From: Cryptomeria japonica
Taxonomy: Eukaryota > Streptophyta > Pinopsida > Cupressales > Cupressaceae
Reading direction: 5' to 3'
NCBI RefSeq assembly: GCF_030272615.1
Contig: NW_026728906.1
Coordinates: forward strand, 434,001-498,000
DNA: 64,000 nt
Below the pieces are notes generated by a model. The model searched no databases, was not told the DNA's origin, and saw only the letters and a program-made list of their open reading frames with translations. Made by a program: the position numbers and the translations under genes. This document shows positions 38,085 through 51,464 of this stretch, piece after piece (the first letter of the stretch is position 1; each line of letters opens with the position of its first letter).

Positions 38085-38791
38085 CGAGTTCCATTACCAA
38101 TATTCTTATGTTTTGTTTGAAATAGGGAGAGAAGGAGAGAGGGAGATATAGGGATATAAAGAGAGAGATAGAGGAGGAAGAGTGAGGGAAAGATAAAGGA
38201 GTGAGGAGATAGAGTTAGGCGATAAATATAGAGAGGAAGATAGAGATCGAGATTGATATAGATATGGAGAAGAATAGGGATATGGATATGAGAGGAAGAG
38301 ATAAAGAGAGAGGAGAGAGAAATAGATAGAGATAGAAGAGATAAATATATAGAGAGGGGGAGAGAGAATGAGCGAGGGATAACTTTGAATCAATTGTGCA
38401 TTCATTAATACAAACCAAACATAAGTGAAAGAAAACCTTTCAATCAAAAGATAATTGAACTCCATTACCAATAGGCTCATGTTATGTTTGCAATAGTGAG
38501 AGGGGAGAGATGAATAGATAAAGAGAGCGAGACATGTCTGGAGATAGGGTGACAGAGGAAGAGAGAGCTAGAGATGGGAATGAAGAGAGGGAGGTGGCAA
38601 AGAAATAGATGGTTAAAGAGAGTGAGACGTGCCTAGATAGAGTGAGAGAGGATGAAAAGGACAAATAAAGAGAGATATAGTTGTAGAGGGATAAGGAGAA
38701 ATTAAGATAAAGATTAGGAGATAGAAACGGATAGAAAAGAAGAGATACAAAGATACAAAAGGGGAGAGAGAGAGGGAGGGAGGGAGGGATT
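38085..38791. repeat. Duplicated purine-rich (GA)n block, unit 4
   Basis: Same structure as in unit 1, with t instead of a at 38791 at the right edge. Confidence 0.85.
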
Positions 38792-41766
38792 TTTTTGGGC
38801 CAATTTGTAATTCAAACTCGTTAATGAAGATGTTAACATAGGTTGACACCTAGTATGGTGGTTATACCTTTTGTAAATCTTTGAACCAATAGTAATAGTA
38901 TTAACATAGTATTGAATTATTTGTAATTGCCATGTATAACCTCATTTTGTGTGTTTTGTCACGTATGCACTATCCTTTAGTGCATTATCCACTTATACTT
39001 CTCAGTACATAATACATCTGAGGAATTTTGTAGATAGAGTGGCAAGGGAAGAAGTTACATAGAAGTTGTATACTTCAACACTTCTCTTGTTTGTATTTAT
39101 TTCTCACATTTGGGAGTCTTAAATTACACACTATAATTATTTTCTCGATATCCATACTTGCCTTGCTTTAGCTTTACAAACAACCTTATGACCACACATA
39201 ATAAGGTCAAGTCATCCTAAAGCCCATACAACCTTGCATCCCTCTAATGACATGTGTGGTTAATAATCACATTCTAAACTGAATTAACAATAGCTTCGAT
39301 TTTATGTCCAACGACCATTAAGTTTAATTTAATCTAAATTGTTCTATTGATCTAGATTCTCCTTTAAATAAGAATAATATTTAAGAAGTCATAAACATAT
39401 AATTTAATATTAAATTTTTTAAATACATAATTAATTATTTTAATATTATAAACTTTTAAAAGCAATAAATATTAATAGATAAAAATTTCAAAATAAATTA
39501 AAACAAATTATTTTTAAAATTCAAAATATAATTTAAAAATAATAATATATAGAACTTTTTACATTTTTAAAAATACTAAAAAATCGAACTATTTCAACAA
39601 TGAGGTTTAGACCAACCATGCACTACAATTTGCAATCAACAAATAACAAATGGTATGAGCACTAAGTAATTCATCATATATCTTCGCATTTCTCCATCAT
39701 AATCAGTAAAATTCAATTAACTTTGAGAAGTAACAAGAACCCATGCAAAATGTAGAAAGACAGCACAAACATCCACCATATCTTCAACAAAACTTATGTA
39801 TTAATTTCAACAAGTCTTGGAAACAATCTCTAGCTTCCTCCTCCTACTCTACTTTCTAACAGTTCTGCTCTACTCTATTATCCACCTATTAACCTTTAAA
39901 AATGAGAAGGCAAACCTTATATAGAAGTCTTGATACAAATGAATGTCCGAGATTGATTTGAATTTAATGGCCGAGATTTAACCATGAAACCCTAATTAGG
40001 GCTAGTTATAACAACAACCACTTTAACCAATGAGAAAACTACAACACTTTGGGCACATGTCCCTCTTTGAATGTGGATCAATGAGAAATGAGATTAGGTA
40101 CATTGAATAATATTTGATGTAATGCCATATGTCACTTGCTCCTCCTTTGATGAGTTAGGTTCAATACACCTACAAGAACTGACTTGGCATCACTGAATTG
40201 GTCTATGATGATCAAGCACCACCTTAGCTTGCATGTCTCCCTAGCAATATGTCGACACTCAACATCATCCAATTGCTTGATGTGATGGTTCATATTCTCA
40301 AATTGCATCCTCTTGAAAATCAAGTTTCTAGCTTTGATTAACTCTTCTAAAACTATTTATAACATGTAATTTTTTTCATATCAGTTATCTTTTTCTTGAA
40401 TAATATTTTAGGAGATTGACAAAATACCTAGGTTTACATTTATTATACTTTTAGTATTGTTATCTATTCTTTCATTGTGGTAGATGTAAAATGTTTCTAT
40501 CATAATTTTGTGGGATACATATATGACTAATCCATTACAATACAAGGAACATTTTGGAGCACCAACAACAACTACGTATTTAGACTTTGTTAGTGTATCT
40601 GAATGTTCCTTCTAGATAAATTTTAGAGTTGATATTAGCTTGTTAGGATGTTGGTTTCTTGGGATTCTATGCCTGTGTGTGATGACATTTCATTATATTA
40701 ATTAAAATATTTCTAATTGATAGAGTTTCTATTTTATTTATGATTTTAATATACATATTTATATAATTTATAAAAAACTTTTCAATAAAATATTTAATAT
40801 ATTTATAAAAATCTTTATCATAATAATGTATATTTAATTCAAATAAAAATTTCTATCTTAATTTGTTTTAAATTTAATGAAAAATAAATAAATAAGTATA
40901 AATTATTTTGTAATTTATGAAATAGGCTCATGACAATAACTGCATAGTTACTCTCTAGTTGGTATGATGTCAAAAAAATTAGATGCACGTAACATCATTT
41001 GGCTACCAGTTGGAGGAATTGTTGAAGAGATTGTATGGTTAATTAGTAACTTATATTTCATAAGTTTTATTTTTCAAAAAGCTTTGAATGAAACCTACAC
41101 TAGATGTGTGTGCATGTAACCACCCAGATGATGGAACTTTACTACATTTTGTGTAGTATAATTCACGAAATGATACTTCATCATTAAAATATGTGAACAA
41201 TTTTTAAAATAACCAAATTGGAAAGAGCATAAACAATACGGGGGCAAAAAGAACACAAAATATGCACTAGGAACTATTATTGTCTTCCTCCATAAAAGCC
41301 TCCACAAAAAAGTGCTTGTAATAGGAATAAATCTCTGGAAGCAATTATTCTCATCCAAAATTCATGTAACAAAGATTCATAGTTGACAAAGGATCTTTTC
41401 ATCAGCAATGGAACAAGGGACACTATAGCCTAAAAAGGCAAACGTGACTACCAAAATAAAGTAAAACTAGATGAGGCCATGAGGCAAAACAAAATCTCCA
41501 CATGCCCTCTAATGCTAGATAACTGGTCTAAGTGGTGCAAAACATGACCTTGAAGAACTCAAGTAACGGTAAAAAAAGGTTAAAAATTAGACCAAGAAGG
41601 AGTCTTGCGGCCTTGTAAATAGCCAAAATGACATTCATGCAAGGAAAAATTAATAGAGAAAGACAAAACAGTTTTATTCAAATTGTTCAAAATTCATGCA
41701 AAAATAGATAAGCAACATATGCAACTCTAAGATTGACCAAAAATTGATTTGATTTGACAATATTTA

Positions 41767-43191
41767 TGTTAACAACAGCCAAGAGGGAAGAATGAGAGGG
41801 GGGTGAATCAGTCTTCACCGGAATAACAAACTTTACCGCAAAACACAGATTTGATAAACTGCAGTAATAAGACAGATAAGAAAATTAATAGCACAACACA
41901 CAACACTAAGATTTTGATGCGCAAAACCCAGTTAAGCGAAAAACCATGGTGGGAACCTACCCACAGTAAGATGATACTCTACAATAGTATGTGAAAATAT
42001 TACAATGAGGAATGCACATGCATTCAGGCACACTGCCTAGAGCTCACTGCTCAAATAATATTTGCTCGGAAGGCTACAACCCTTAGGGAAGTCTCACTGA
42101 CTCGCAATAAGATTTGGACTACAATTCGAAAGAAATGAACGGAAAGAATAGCATCTCCAAATAGAATCTCACCACAAACTCAACATCGAAGGATACATCA
42201 CATGTTCGCACACAAACCTCTCTCTGATAATGAAGACACAACATCAAACAACCAAATTACATGACTATATCACCTATATATATAATTTATCAACCTTGAT
42301 AACAAGGTCGGCTAAACCCTCGACCCTCAATTAAAAAATTACATCACACGATACAAACACTGACCACCAGACCAATATAGTGGTTTACATAGCATAGCAT
42401 GGTTCTAGGTCAAATTCCCAAACACATAACTCCACCGAAAATCACGCAAAGATCAATCGCAACACGCTACACCACCAGAAATGGTGCATAACACACAAAT
42501 CATCACTGGTTGATAGAAACCACCAAAAACTCACACAACGATAAATACAGATTGCCAAAACAAATAGGACATAATTAAAAAAAATACCAGCAAGCACATT
42601 AGAATCATCCACAATAGCTGCACCAACACTACTTTTCAAATCTTCATCGGTCAACGTCTGAAAGCTAAAGAACACAACCAATCAACAACGGCCAGGAAGA
42701 AAGATAACTTGCGGAGAACCAAATCATGATTCAACTGAAATTAAGATACACAAGACCTTCCCAAGAAATATCCCAAAATCTCAGCACCAGATCTGATCAC
42801 ACCAAAATATACCAGAGGATATACCGAACTCTGCGAAACAGTGATCAACAAAGCATCGCTACAAACCGGATCAGAAAATCTTCCCAATCTGCAATCACCA
42901 GAGAAAATCATAGGAATATGTTGACATCAATGACCACAACATATCCTAGCATGACCAACAATATCCAACAATTTATGCCAAAACAACCACTTTATATCAC
43001 TAGTTCAAATCAAATATCTATGCCAAAAGATCAGCCTATGCAAATTTTACCACACCAGAAAGTGCCAAAAAGCCAGCACACAAGGATCGGCTTTTTAATA
43101 AAATATCCCAAACCTTTACACATGCAGATTGACCATAGTAAAATAATTGATCGTCTTATTAAAATTGAAGACAAATCATCTTTTAGCTAAT
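41767..43191 (+). mobile_element. Degenerate LTR-retrotransposon-like segment, unit 4
   Basis: Copy of the unit 1 segment. The unrecognised 154-codon frame is at 42726-43190. Confidence 0.5.
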
Positions 43192-46100
43192 TAAGCGCTT
43201 CCACTATCCACACAATAATGTGTTCCTAAAAAATCGCCCTACAGTAGAGCTTCAAATTTGTCAACTTGGTCTCCATGATCAACAATTTAATAAAAAATAT
43301 ATATAATTTAAAATACACTAATCAACCATGAAATAAAATCTCCTATTTTTATTTTATTATTTATACGATGAATTTTATAAACTTCAATTCATCGGGATTT
43401 TTAAAATCACAGTAGAAACACCTTCGGATTATCATGTCCTCACAAGAACACAAAAATATTATGGCACAAATCCACATTCCTTTCAGATGCTCAACCTCAA
43501 TCAAAACCTCTATAAATCTGCAGTCATAATTAAAATAAATTACAAACATGTGAGTACCAAAAAACTAGTGGAGCTCAAAAAAAGAAAATGCACAGATTGA
43601 GATGAATGATAAGCTCTTAATATCTTTGATCAACTTAGGGGTGATTAAAAATACATATCTAATACAGTTCCACCTATAATATCAGATGCTATCTAGAATC
43701 ATGTAATGTTTCATGGATAAGATTAACATAACCAGGCATTATTCTAACAACTAACCATCTAGCAAACTTACATAGAAGAATATTCTAGTTAGAATATCAT
43801 ACACTAACAACACATAGCTTGAAAAATTGGCGTAGGCTATTTTGGGTTCATGGAGGTGCGAGCAAACGTTAATCTATAGTAAGTGAAATTGCTCAAACCC
43901 ACAAAAAGGTCATTTGGAGCTCGTCGATTTTGCACAAGTCACGAGTTTTCTCTTGCACAAGTGTTTATCCTTTTGTAGACTACGGTCTTCTTCAGCATGG
44001 TTTTCTATGTGGTTTTCTTCTATTTTTTTGTGTGTGCCTGGTTTATTCGTGTGTGTACCTAATGTTCAGATTGCTTTGGAAAACCAGGTTATTTCCCCTG
44101 TTGGTGAACTTTTAACTAGCACATTTTTCAAGGACTAGTGCACCCAACACCCCTATTTTGCTAAAATAGGCTCAACTGTTGAGAGATGAAAGTGGACCTT
44201 GTAATTTGCATGAATCTAATTTGTTTTGTTGTCCCATCACAACAAAATGTTTCGAAAAGGTGTGAACTTCATATAAACACAACTCCCTTTCCCATTCTAG
44301 GAATCAATGTACTCAATATAGAAAACCAAAAAACCTAGTCAATCAAGCATTCAGGGAGCGAAACGATAAAGAAGTCCCAATTTGATTATTCAATCATTGA
44401 AATATATGCTATAGCAATTATGATCAAGTGTATTATGTAATTCGTACCTAAGATAAGGTGTCATCATTTCACCATTTATCATTTTCTTAGCCTCTTTTCT
44501 TGTGGGGGCATGCATCCTATCTCATCATTATCATTGTTGAAGAGAGAACACTAATACGCGGTTTGGATAAGGTAATCCCTTATATGAAATAACCATTTCT
44601 CCCAATTTTCTCTATCTACAGGTCCAAATCCGATAACAAGAAAGTTAAAGAAAAGTAGACCAGACATTAGCAGGCATCACAAAACATTGATTGAACGAAA
44701 ACCCTAAGAACAGGGCACCCAGCAGTCATTGACCCATATTTTTAAGAGGCAAGTGATCAAATATTGTCGATTTCATTTTCGATCATCTCTCAATTTTCCC
44801 TCAACTTTAGACACGGATCTCCAACGTTTCTCTCTAGTACAATTAGCTTCATATTACAGTCCCAATTTCCTCTCTATGTCTCCATCTCAGATATGTCTTA
44901 CTCTTTCTATATTTCATCTTGTATCTACTACATTCTATAAAACTTAGTCATTTTACCATTGTTAGACTAGTTCATCTATAGACACTTCACTGTCTCCATC
45001 TCATGCAACAAAAGGAACAGGAACCTAATTTCGTATCCCTTCCTTAAAGACAACAACTAGTCCTATTCTTATTACTAATTATGTTGTGTCAACTAAGATC
45101 TTCTAGCTTACATTGGTCAATCGTAGGATCTTGTTTCCTCCATTTCAAGGTTTACATTGATTTATGAGATGGTATGATTATATATGCTACATAAACCAAC
45201 ATTTTTTAAGGTATGATCCCATATTGTATTGGTATAAAATTGGTGGTACTGAAACCAACATTGATATAGAAAAAAATAGACATTTTTATTTCTAACGTGT
45301 TTCCATCTACATCTTTCACTTGTCTTGCAATTGTGTACATTCTCATGTAAATACCAACGATGTTATACTCGCGCCCTTTTATGCTTCATACCATAATGTG
45401 ACTCCTCTAATTCCATAAGACCAGGAGTGCGCAAGGAGTGTAATGCTTCGTGTGGTTCATGTAACTAAACTCGGCTTCTATTTGTAGATATGAGCAAAGG
45501 TTGTGTTTTTATCACTTAAAATGTGCTTTATATGTTTTCTTAAATGCTCACATATACATACTGGTGGCATAAAATGAAAGTAAGCGTGTAGGACTCAATA
45601 GAATATAAAATAGTGACTAGTGATTTAGAACTTTCCTTGGTGTAACCCAATAAAAAATATTGAAAAGAATGGAGTTGTACCCTCATCTCTAGTATCAATT
45701 AAATGCAAGATTCACAAGCCAACTTCTCAATTTGAGTCTTAAATACAAAGTGGACATTACCTAGCACTTATGTAATTTCGTACAATATTGTATTCTTGTG
45801 GAAAGAGCTTGCTTAACAATATGCTCGAGTTCTACGCTCATTGACTAATTCTCTCCAATGACAAAACTTATGTTTCCATGAGTTGAAATCTAGAATCTCC
45901 ATTTCCAAGTGTTGCACCATCTTATTACTCGACGTTTTTCTTCATCCAAATCTATTGATTGATATCTTCATTATTTTATAGTCTCTCTTTTCAATGTCTT
46001 CCCCCAAGCTAAACTATGCAACCAAATAGCGTTCACTTCCTTGTCAACCTCAATCAAAACCTAGAATAAAAAACATGCACCTAGCTATCAAATATGGAAT

Positions 46101-46966
46101 AAAATACATGCACTTGTCTAAAACAAATTAGCACTTCCCTAAATAAATCATGTAGAAAACTTTCTCCAATACCAACCGATCGATAATCAAATCGAATATT
46201 CCATTCTAATCTCACCATCGCTGATTTTTGTTCTCTTCACTTATGTGCCGATCCAATGCACTATGCTACTGATGTGAACATTCAGAAAGCCAAAATTGGT
46301 ATCTTCTACATCTACACCTTCCACTTGTCTTGAAATTTTGTATGTGGTCAAATTTTGTGCCTACAATGTTATACATAATATTTCGCACCCCTTTGTGATT
46401 TATAACAATATGTCACCCCTGTAATACCACAAGACTATTTAATAAAGAGTATGTTGATTGAATAAGATTTATGTATTTGAAATATGCTTCTTTTTTGTTG
46501 TGAGCATGTACTATGTTTTTCATCAACTCAAGACATTATTGTTGCAGTTTCTTAAGAATTTGAGTATCTGCAGTAGTTGCATAGAATGAAAATGAGCAAG
46601 CTTCAAAGACATAGGTTATATAGACATCGAAGGCATGAAAGAAGAGGTCGTGAAGCTTTAGAATGAACTGATGTATGAAGCTCTATTTTATTAGATCATT
46701 TATAAATGCATGGGAAAAGTAGAAGATTATGATATTTGCAGATCTCACTGATAATGTATGAGTTATATCTATTATCTTATTCTTGATGGAAATGCGATTG
46801 CCAATTTCTCAATATGACGACACTTTTATCTTCTTCGTATCAATCAACAAATACCTTGAGATATTGGAAATTATATTCAAAATGCGCTTACAACTTACCT
46901 TAAAATGTGTTACAGCAAAGTGAAATTTTAATGTTGTCATCAAAGGGACAAAACGACATCAATATT

Positions 46967-47186
46967 TAATTTTCAATCTTTGGAATATGATGAGGACATA
47001 CTGATGTCCAAAACAGATGCTATGAATGGCACAAGAGGACGCCAATAACCCTAAAATGATAGTTTTATTCAACGGTTAATTTTCAATCTTTGGAATATGA
47101 TGAGGACATGCTGATGTCCAAAACAGATGCTATGAATGGCACAAGAGGACGCCAATAACCCTAAAATGATAGTTTTATTCAACGGT
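46967..47186. repeat. 2 x 110-bp tandem repeat 3' of GLP copy 4, with poly(A) hexamers
   Basis: Copies at 46967-47076 and 47077-47186. AATAAA on the GLP strand lies at 47174-47179 and again one period downstream. Confidence 0.93.
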
Positions 47187-47242
47187 GAGAAAAAAGAATT
47201 GGGAAAGACGGTCTTCATTGGGAGACCTCTTGTTTGTTTTGT

Positions 47243-48003
47243 TTAGTATGCGAATTTCTTTTGAATGTAATTCACCAGTTCCTGGGTGATGCGGAAGGCC
47301 TTGCTCAAAACGGAATCGGGGAGAGGGGGATTCGCCGCAAACAGAGAATTGGCGATTGTCTGAACTCCGGGAAACTGGCTGCTCAATCCAGCTATGGCCA
47401 CTGCATTTTCATGCCCCACATTCTGCTGGAAATGAACAAGTGCCTTTGGAAACACAAACACATCTCCCTTCTCCAAAGTTTTGCTGAAAAATTTGTTGCT
47501 GGTGTCAATGAAACCCACAAGAAGCTGGCCTTCCAGTAAAACAAGAACTTCGGTGGCTCTTGGGTGTGTGTGAGGAGGATTTATTCCACCCACTGCGTAG
47601 TCGATGCGGACCAACGATATTCCAAACGTATTGAGGCCTGGTATCTGTTTAACGTTCGCCATCGTTACGTTGGAGCCCACATCATTGTCGGTGTTCCCTG
47701 CCTGCCCAAGTCCCCGGAAGAAGAAATCGTTTGCTGAAACTTGCATTGGGTCTTTGCAAACGAACCCGTTCACCAAAACTGTTTAAAACAAGATCAAATC
47801 AATCTGTCTGTTAGTAACTCGACTCGTCTAATAAGCAAATCATTATCATTGTTTATGTATAAATATTCTCACTCACCGTTGCTTTCCTCATCTGCAACGC
47901 AGAAATCTTGCAAGGGATCCGGATCCCCTGCCATGACCCTGTCGCTGTAACAGCATATCAACAGAAAAAGTCCCAACGTGAAGTAAATCATGCGGTTAGC
48001 CAT
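47243..48003 (-). CDS. Germin-like protein, copy 4
   Basis: Exon 1 is 47877-48003, exon 2 is 47243-47778 and the intron is 47779-47876. The protein is identical to copies 2 and 5. It differs from copies 1-3 only outside the coding sequence: its 5' flank has c instead of t at 48060, between the TATA box and the ATG, a state shared with copy 5. The unit's 19-bp deletion lies about 1.3 kb upstream of this start codon and does not touch the gene. Confidence 0.95.
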
Positions 48004-48059
48004 TGTAATAGAAACGCAGACACAAGAGATCAGGATATGAATGTCTATTACAAACCCAT

Positions 48060-48166
48060 CACACGCTTTATATAGCCCAAACCATAACTCTCCGCAAAGA
48101 CTAATTCATCTTGACTCCGTATATTTCACGGATCCTTCCAGAGTTGTTGCTCTTTTCCTTACGTCA
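48060..48166 (-). promoter_or_regulatory. GLP copy 4 promoter with copy 4/5-type leader allele
   Basis: TATATAAA at 48067-48074 and TGACGTAA at 48159-48166 on the minus strand. Base 48060, seven bases downstream of the TATA box in the direction of transcription, is c where copies 1-3 have t. Confidence 0.6.
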
Positions 48167-49287
48167 CACTAAGTCTTACTGCATGTGGTTGTCTCGCCTG
48201 CTACCGCAGATGTATTCTCACCATCCTTTCATTAACGTTGAAATTTTCTATCTTCTCCCTGCCCTGCTGCGTATGCCTATCTCAAGATCAACTTACCTCC
48301 TGCCCTACACGTATTCTCGCCATCGCCATCATTTTAGTAATGTGGAATTGTTTAGACTTAATTGGAACGGTGGGCTTCTTCAAAGGAAACAATATATAAA
48401 TCTTTCTCCACCGTGGGAGAATCGGTATGAGAGGAAAGTTTCTTTCTTGGAGTTGGATATTGGCCTAAAGACTGTCCATGCTTTGTACCCTTTTTCAATG
48501 AGATTTTTATCTCTCGTCATTTAAATTAATTTATGTTATTCAATGTTTATTTCTCAGATTGTCTATGTTCTAGGACAGAAAAACATTGCTCAAAATAACT
48601 TATGTTCATTTACTTTACATTGAATGCGTTGATTAGAATATCTATTTCACATCCATCTACAATTTTGAAGTCAAGTAGGTGTATTACTTTTCTTTAGCAG
48701 TTTTGGAGACCTAAATTATAGGTTTAAGACAACATATGCAAACATAAGAACCAATTTATGGAGGATAAATGTATAAGAAGATAGATTTTGGAGAGGTATT
48801 CTACAAGAAAAAAAACTTTTTGGTGGTGTTGAGAATCCCATCTTGGAAGAGACCATGTTGTCCAAGGGATCTAGTATTTAGAATTATTTAAGATCGTTTT
48901 ATTTTTCCAAACCCTAGAGGGTAGATGGGTAGCGGAAATAGAATCCGGTTTTGACATTACAATTCACTAGAATCCATCACCTCTATAAGATATAACCTTA
49001 TTAAGACGTTGATGTCTGATTTTCAGAATGTCATGGGTGAGTAGTTTGAATGCATCTTGAACTGCCTTGGGTCAAGGTACAACAGTGACTAAAAATCGTA
49101 CCGCTTCCAATACTCATAACTATAATGAATGTAAACCGCGATATTTTAGAGAAAAGAGCCTTCATTCTCAAACTGTTGATGGGTGCGAAAACATTGCTCA
49201 CGTTGCGTTGAGTGCGTTGCTTAGATTGTCTCTTTCACATCCATCTACAGTTGAACTCGGCCAAAATTTAATCTTTAGGTGAGTGTG

Positions 49288-49306
49288 TTGTTGTAAATGA
49301 AGTAGG
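49288..49306. repeat. Contracted 19-bp repeat (single copy) in unit 4
   Basis: Only one 19-bp copy remains, ending in the AAGTAGG form, which accounts exactly for the 12,673-bp length of this unit. Confidence 0.93.
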
Positions 49307-50757
49307 TGTCTTTTCTAGCAGTTTTGGAGATCAAAATTTTACCTTTAGGTGAGTGAATTCTCTTTAATAAAGTAGGTTTACTACTTTTTCTAATGTTTGA
49401 GATCTGTCTATTTCCATTTTTCGACACCAAAACTTTTCGTCCAGTTGACTGCATTGTCCTCTCGATTCTCCTTTTAACAAAGTACATACAGTTGATTTAG
49501 ATGATTTATTTTTTATTATTTTTGTGAGATATATGTTTATTTAATATTTTTTTTAACTTAATGTTTTGATGAATTAGTTGTTTGGGGTAACTAAATAGGA
49601 AAATATAATATTAAAGATTATTTTTTTCCTCTTACTTCAATCAAATATATGAGAAAAGTATTTCATATTGATTAGACATTTCATTTTATTTATTTTTATT
49701 TATATTGATTGAATTTTCTTTTCTTTTATATCAAATAATATGACAATTATAAATAGTTTATAAAAAATATTCAATTTGAGAAGTAAAAAATGCGTTAAAA
49801 GTGATATATTGGGATGATTCTTGGTTGGGAAACGTTTAGTTCCATGATCCCTTGTTTACCTATCAAGAATTATCTTTTTACTCTCTTTGGATAAGGGTGG
49901 CTAACTAATGAACTTTTTACAATTAAGAAATCAAAGTGATCAACAATCGAATATAAGGAACAAATAGAGTGAGAGGGGGAATAAAATTCTACACCTGATC
50001 GATTCATGATTATAATAAGTGGTTCATATTATAGAAGAGCAAGTCAATAAAACAGTTTGGTCATATTTTACGCTAGTATAATCTCAGTTTTCTTGATAAC
50101 TACTCGAGTACATTTTTTTTTAATATCTCTCATAGGTTTTACCTTGTCTTTCATACCACACTCACAATCTCCAATTCCCCATTGAGTTTCCACAAATGAC
50201 TAATACGAAAGGTAAATCTACATCCATGTAAGAGCATGGACACCGGGAGTGATCTAATATTGGATGCAATTAAGTGAGGAATATTTTTTGAATGAATCCC
50301 TATACTTTTGGACCCTTTAATGACATGGTTTGCATAAGTAAGAAAATGTTTATTAATGTAGAGAGCATGGTTTTAGGTACTTTTCTATGTGGAGGTGATA
50401 CAAATAGGCATGGGTAGCCTATGCGGTTACAGATGATTGTGGTTCTTCCATCAACGCTATTCTCTTTTTTATTGAATGATATGGTGTAATAGAAAAGTCA
50501 AGAATATACAACTAGCAATTGCACCTTGGTGTGCAATATGTACGCCGAATAGATGTGGAATGATTATTAAAAAAAATTGATCTATTTTTTCATATATTTG
50601 TGCAACACGTGAGATAAATTAGCAAACCATTTAGTAAATGATATTATTTATTCAACAAAGGTCTCAACATTTGAAAAAATTATAGATCCAAATCAACTAT
50701 GCATCTACTTAAACGGACAAATGCAATCAAACAAAACCCTTAAACCGGGAATATAAT

Positions 50758-51464
50758 CGAGTTCCATTACCAATATTCTTATGTTTTGTTTGAAATAGGG
50801 AGAGAAGGAGAGAGGGAGATATAGGGATATAAAGAGAGAGATAGAGGAGGAAGAGTGAGGGAAAGATAAAGGAGTGAGGAGATAGAGTTAGGCGATAAAT
50901 ATAGAGAGGAAGATAGAGATCGAGATTGATATAGATATGGAGAAGAATAGGGATATGGATATGAGAGGAAGAGATAAAGAGAGAGGAGAGAGAAATAGAT
51001 AGAGATAGAAGAGATAAATATATAGAGAGGGGGAGAGAGAATGAGCGAGGGATAACTTTGAATCAATTGTGCATTCATTAATACAAACCAAACATAAGTG
51101 AAAGAAAACCTTTCAATCAAAAGATAATTGAACTCCATTACCAATAGGCTCATGTTATGTTTGCAATAGTGAGAGGGGAGAGATGAATAGATAAAGAGAG
51201 CGAGACATGTCTGGAGATAGGGTGACAGAGGAAGAGAGAGCTAGAGATGGGAATGAAGAGAGGGAGGTGGCAAAGAAATAGATGGTTAAAGAGAGTGAGA
51301 CGTGCCTAGATAGAGTGAGAGAGGATGAAAAGGACAAATAAAGAGAGATATAGTTGTAGAGGGATAAGGAGAAATTAAGATAAAGATTAGGAGATAGAAA
51401 CGGATAGAAAAGAAGAGATACAAAGATACAAAAGGGGAGAGAGAGAGAGAGGGAGGGAGGGATA
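50758..51464. repeat. Duplicated purine-rich (GA)n block, unit 5
   Basis: Same structure and length as in unit 1. A g to a change at 51448 extends the GA run at the cost of one GGGA word. Confidence 0.85.

Larger units (their letters stand above)
38077..50749. repeat. Tandem array unit 4 (12,673 bp, 19-bp deletion)
   Basis: Colinear with unit 1 at +38076 up to about 49288, after which one 19-bp copy of a local repeat is missing. A private t is present at 38791. Three bases are shared only with unit 5: c at 48060, c at 48305 and g at 49064. Non-genic stretches 38792-41766, 43192-46966 and 48167-50749 are as in unit 1. Confidence 0.98.
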
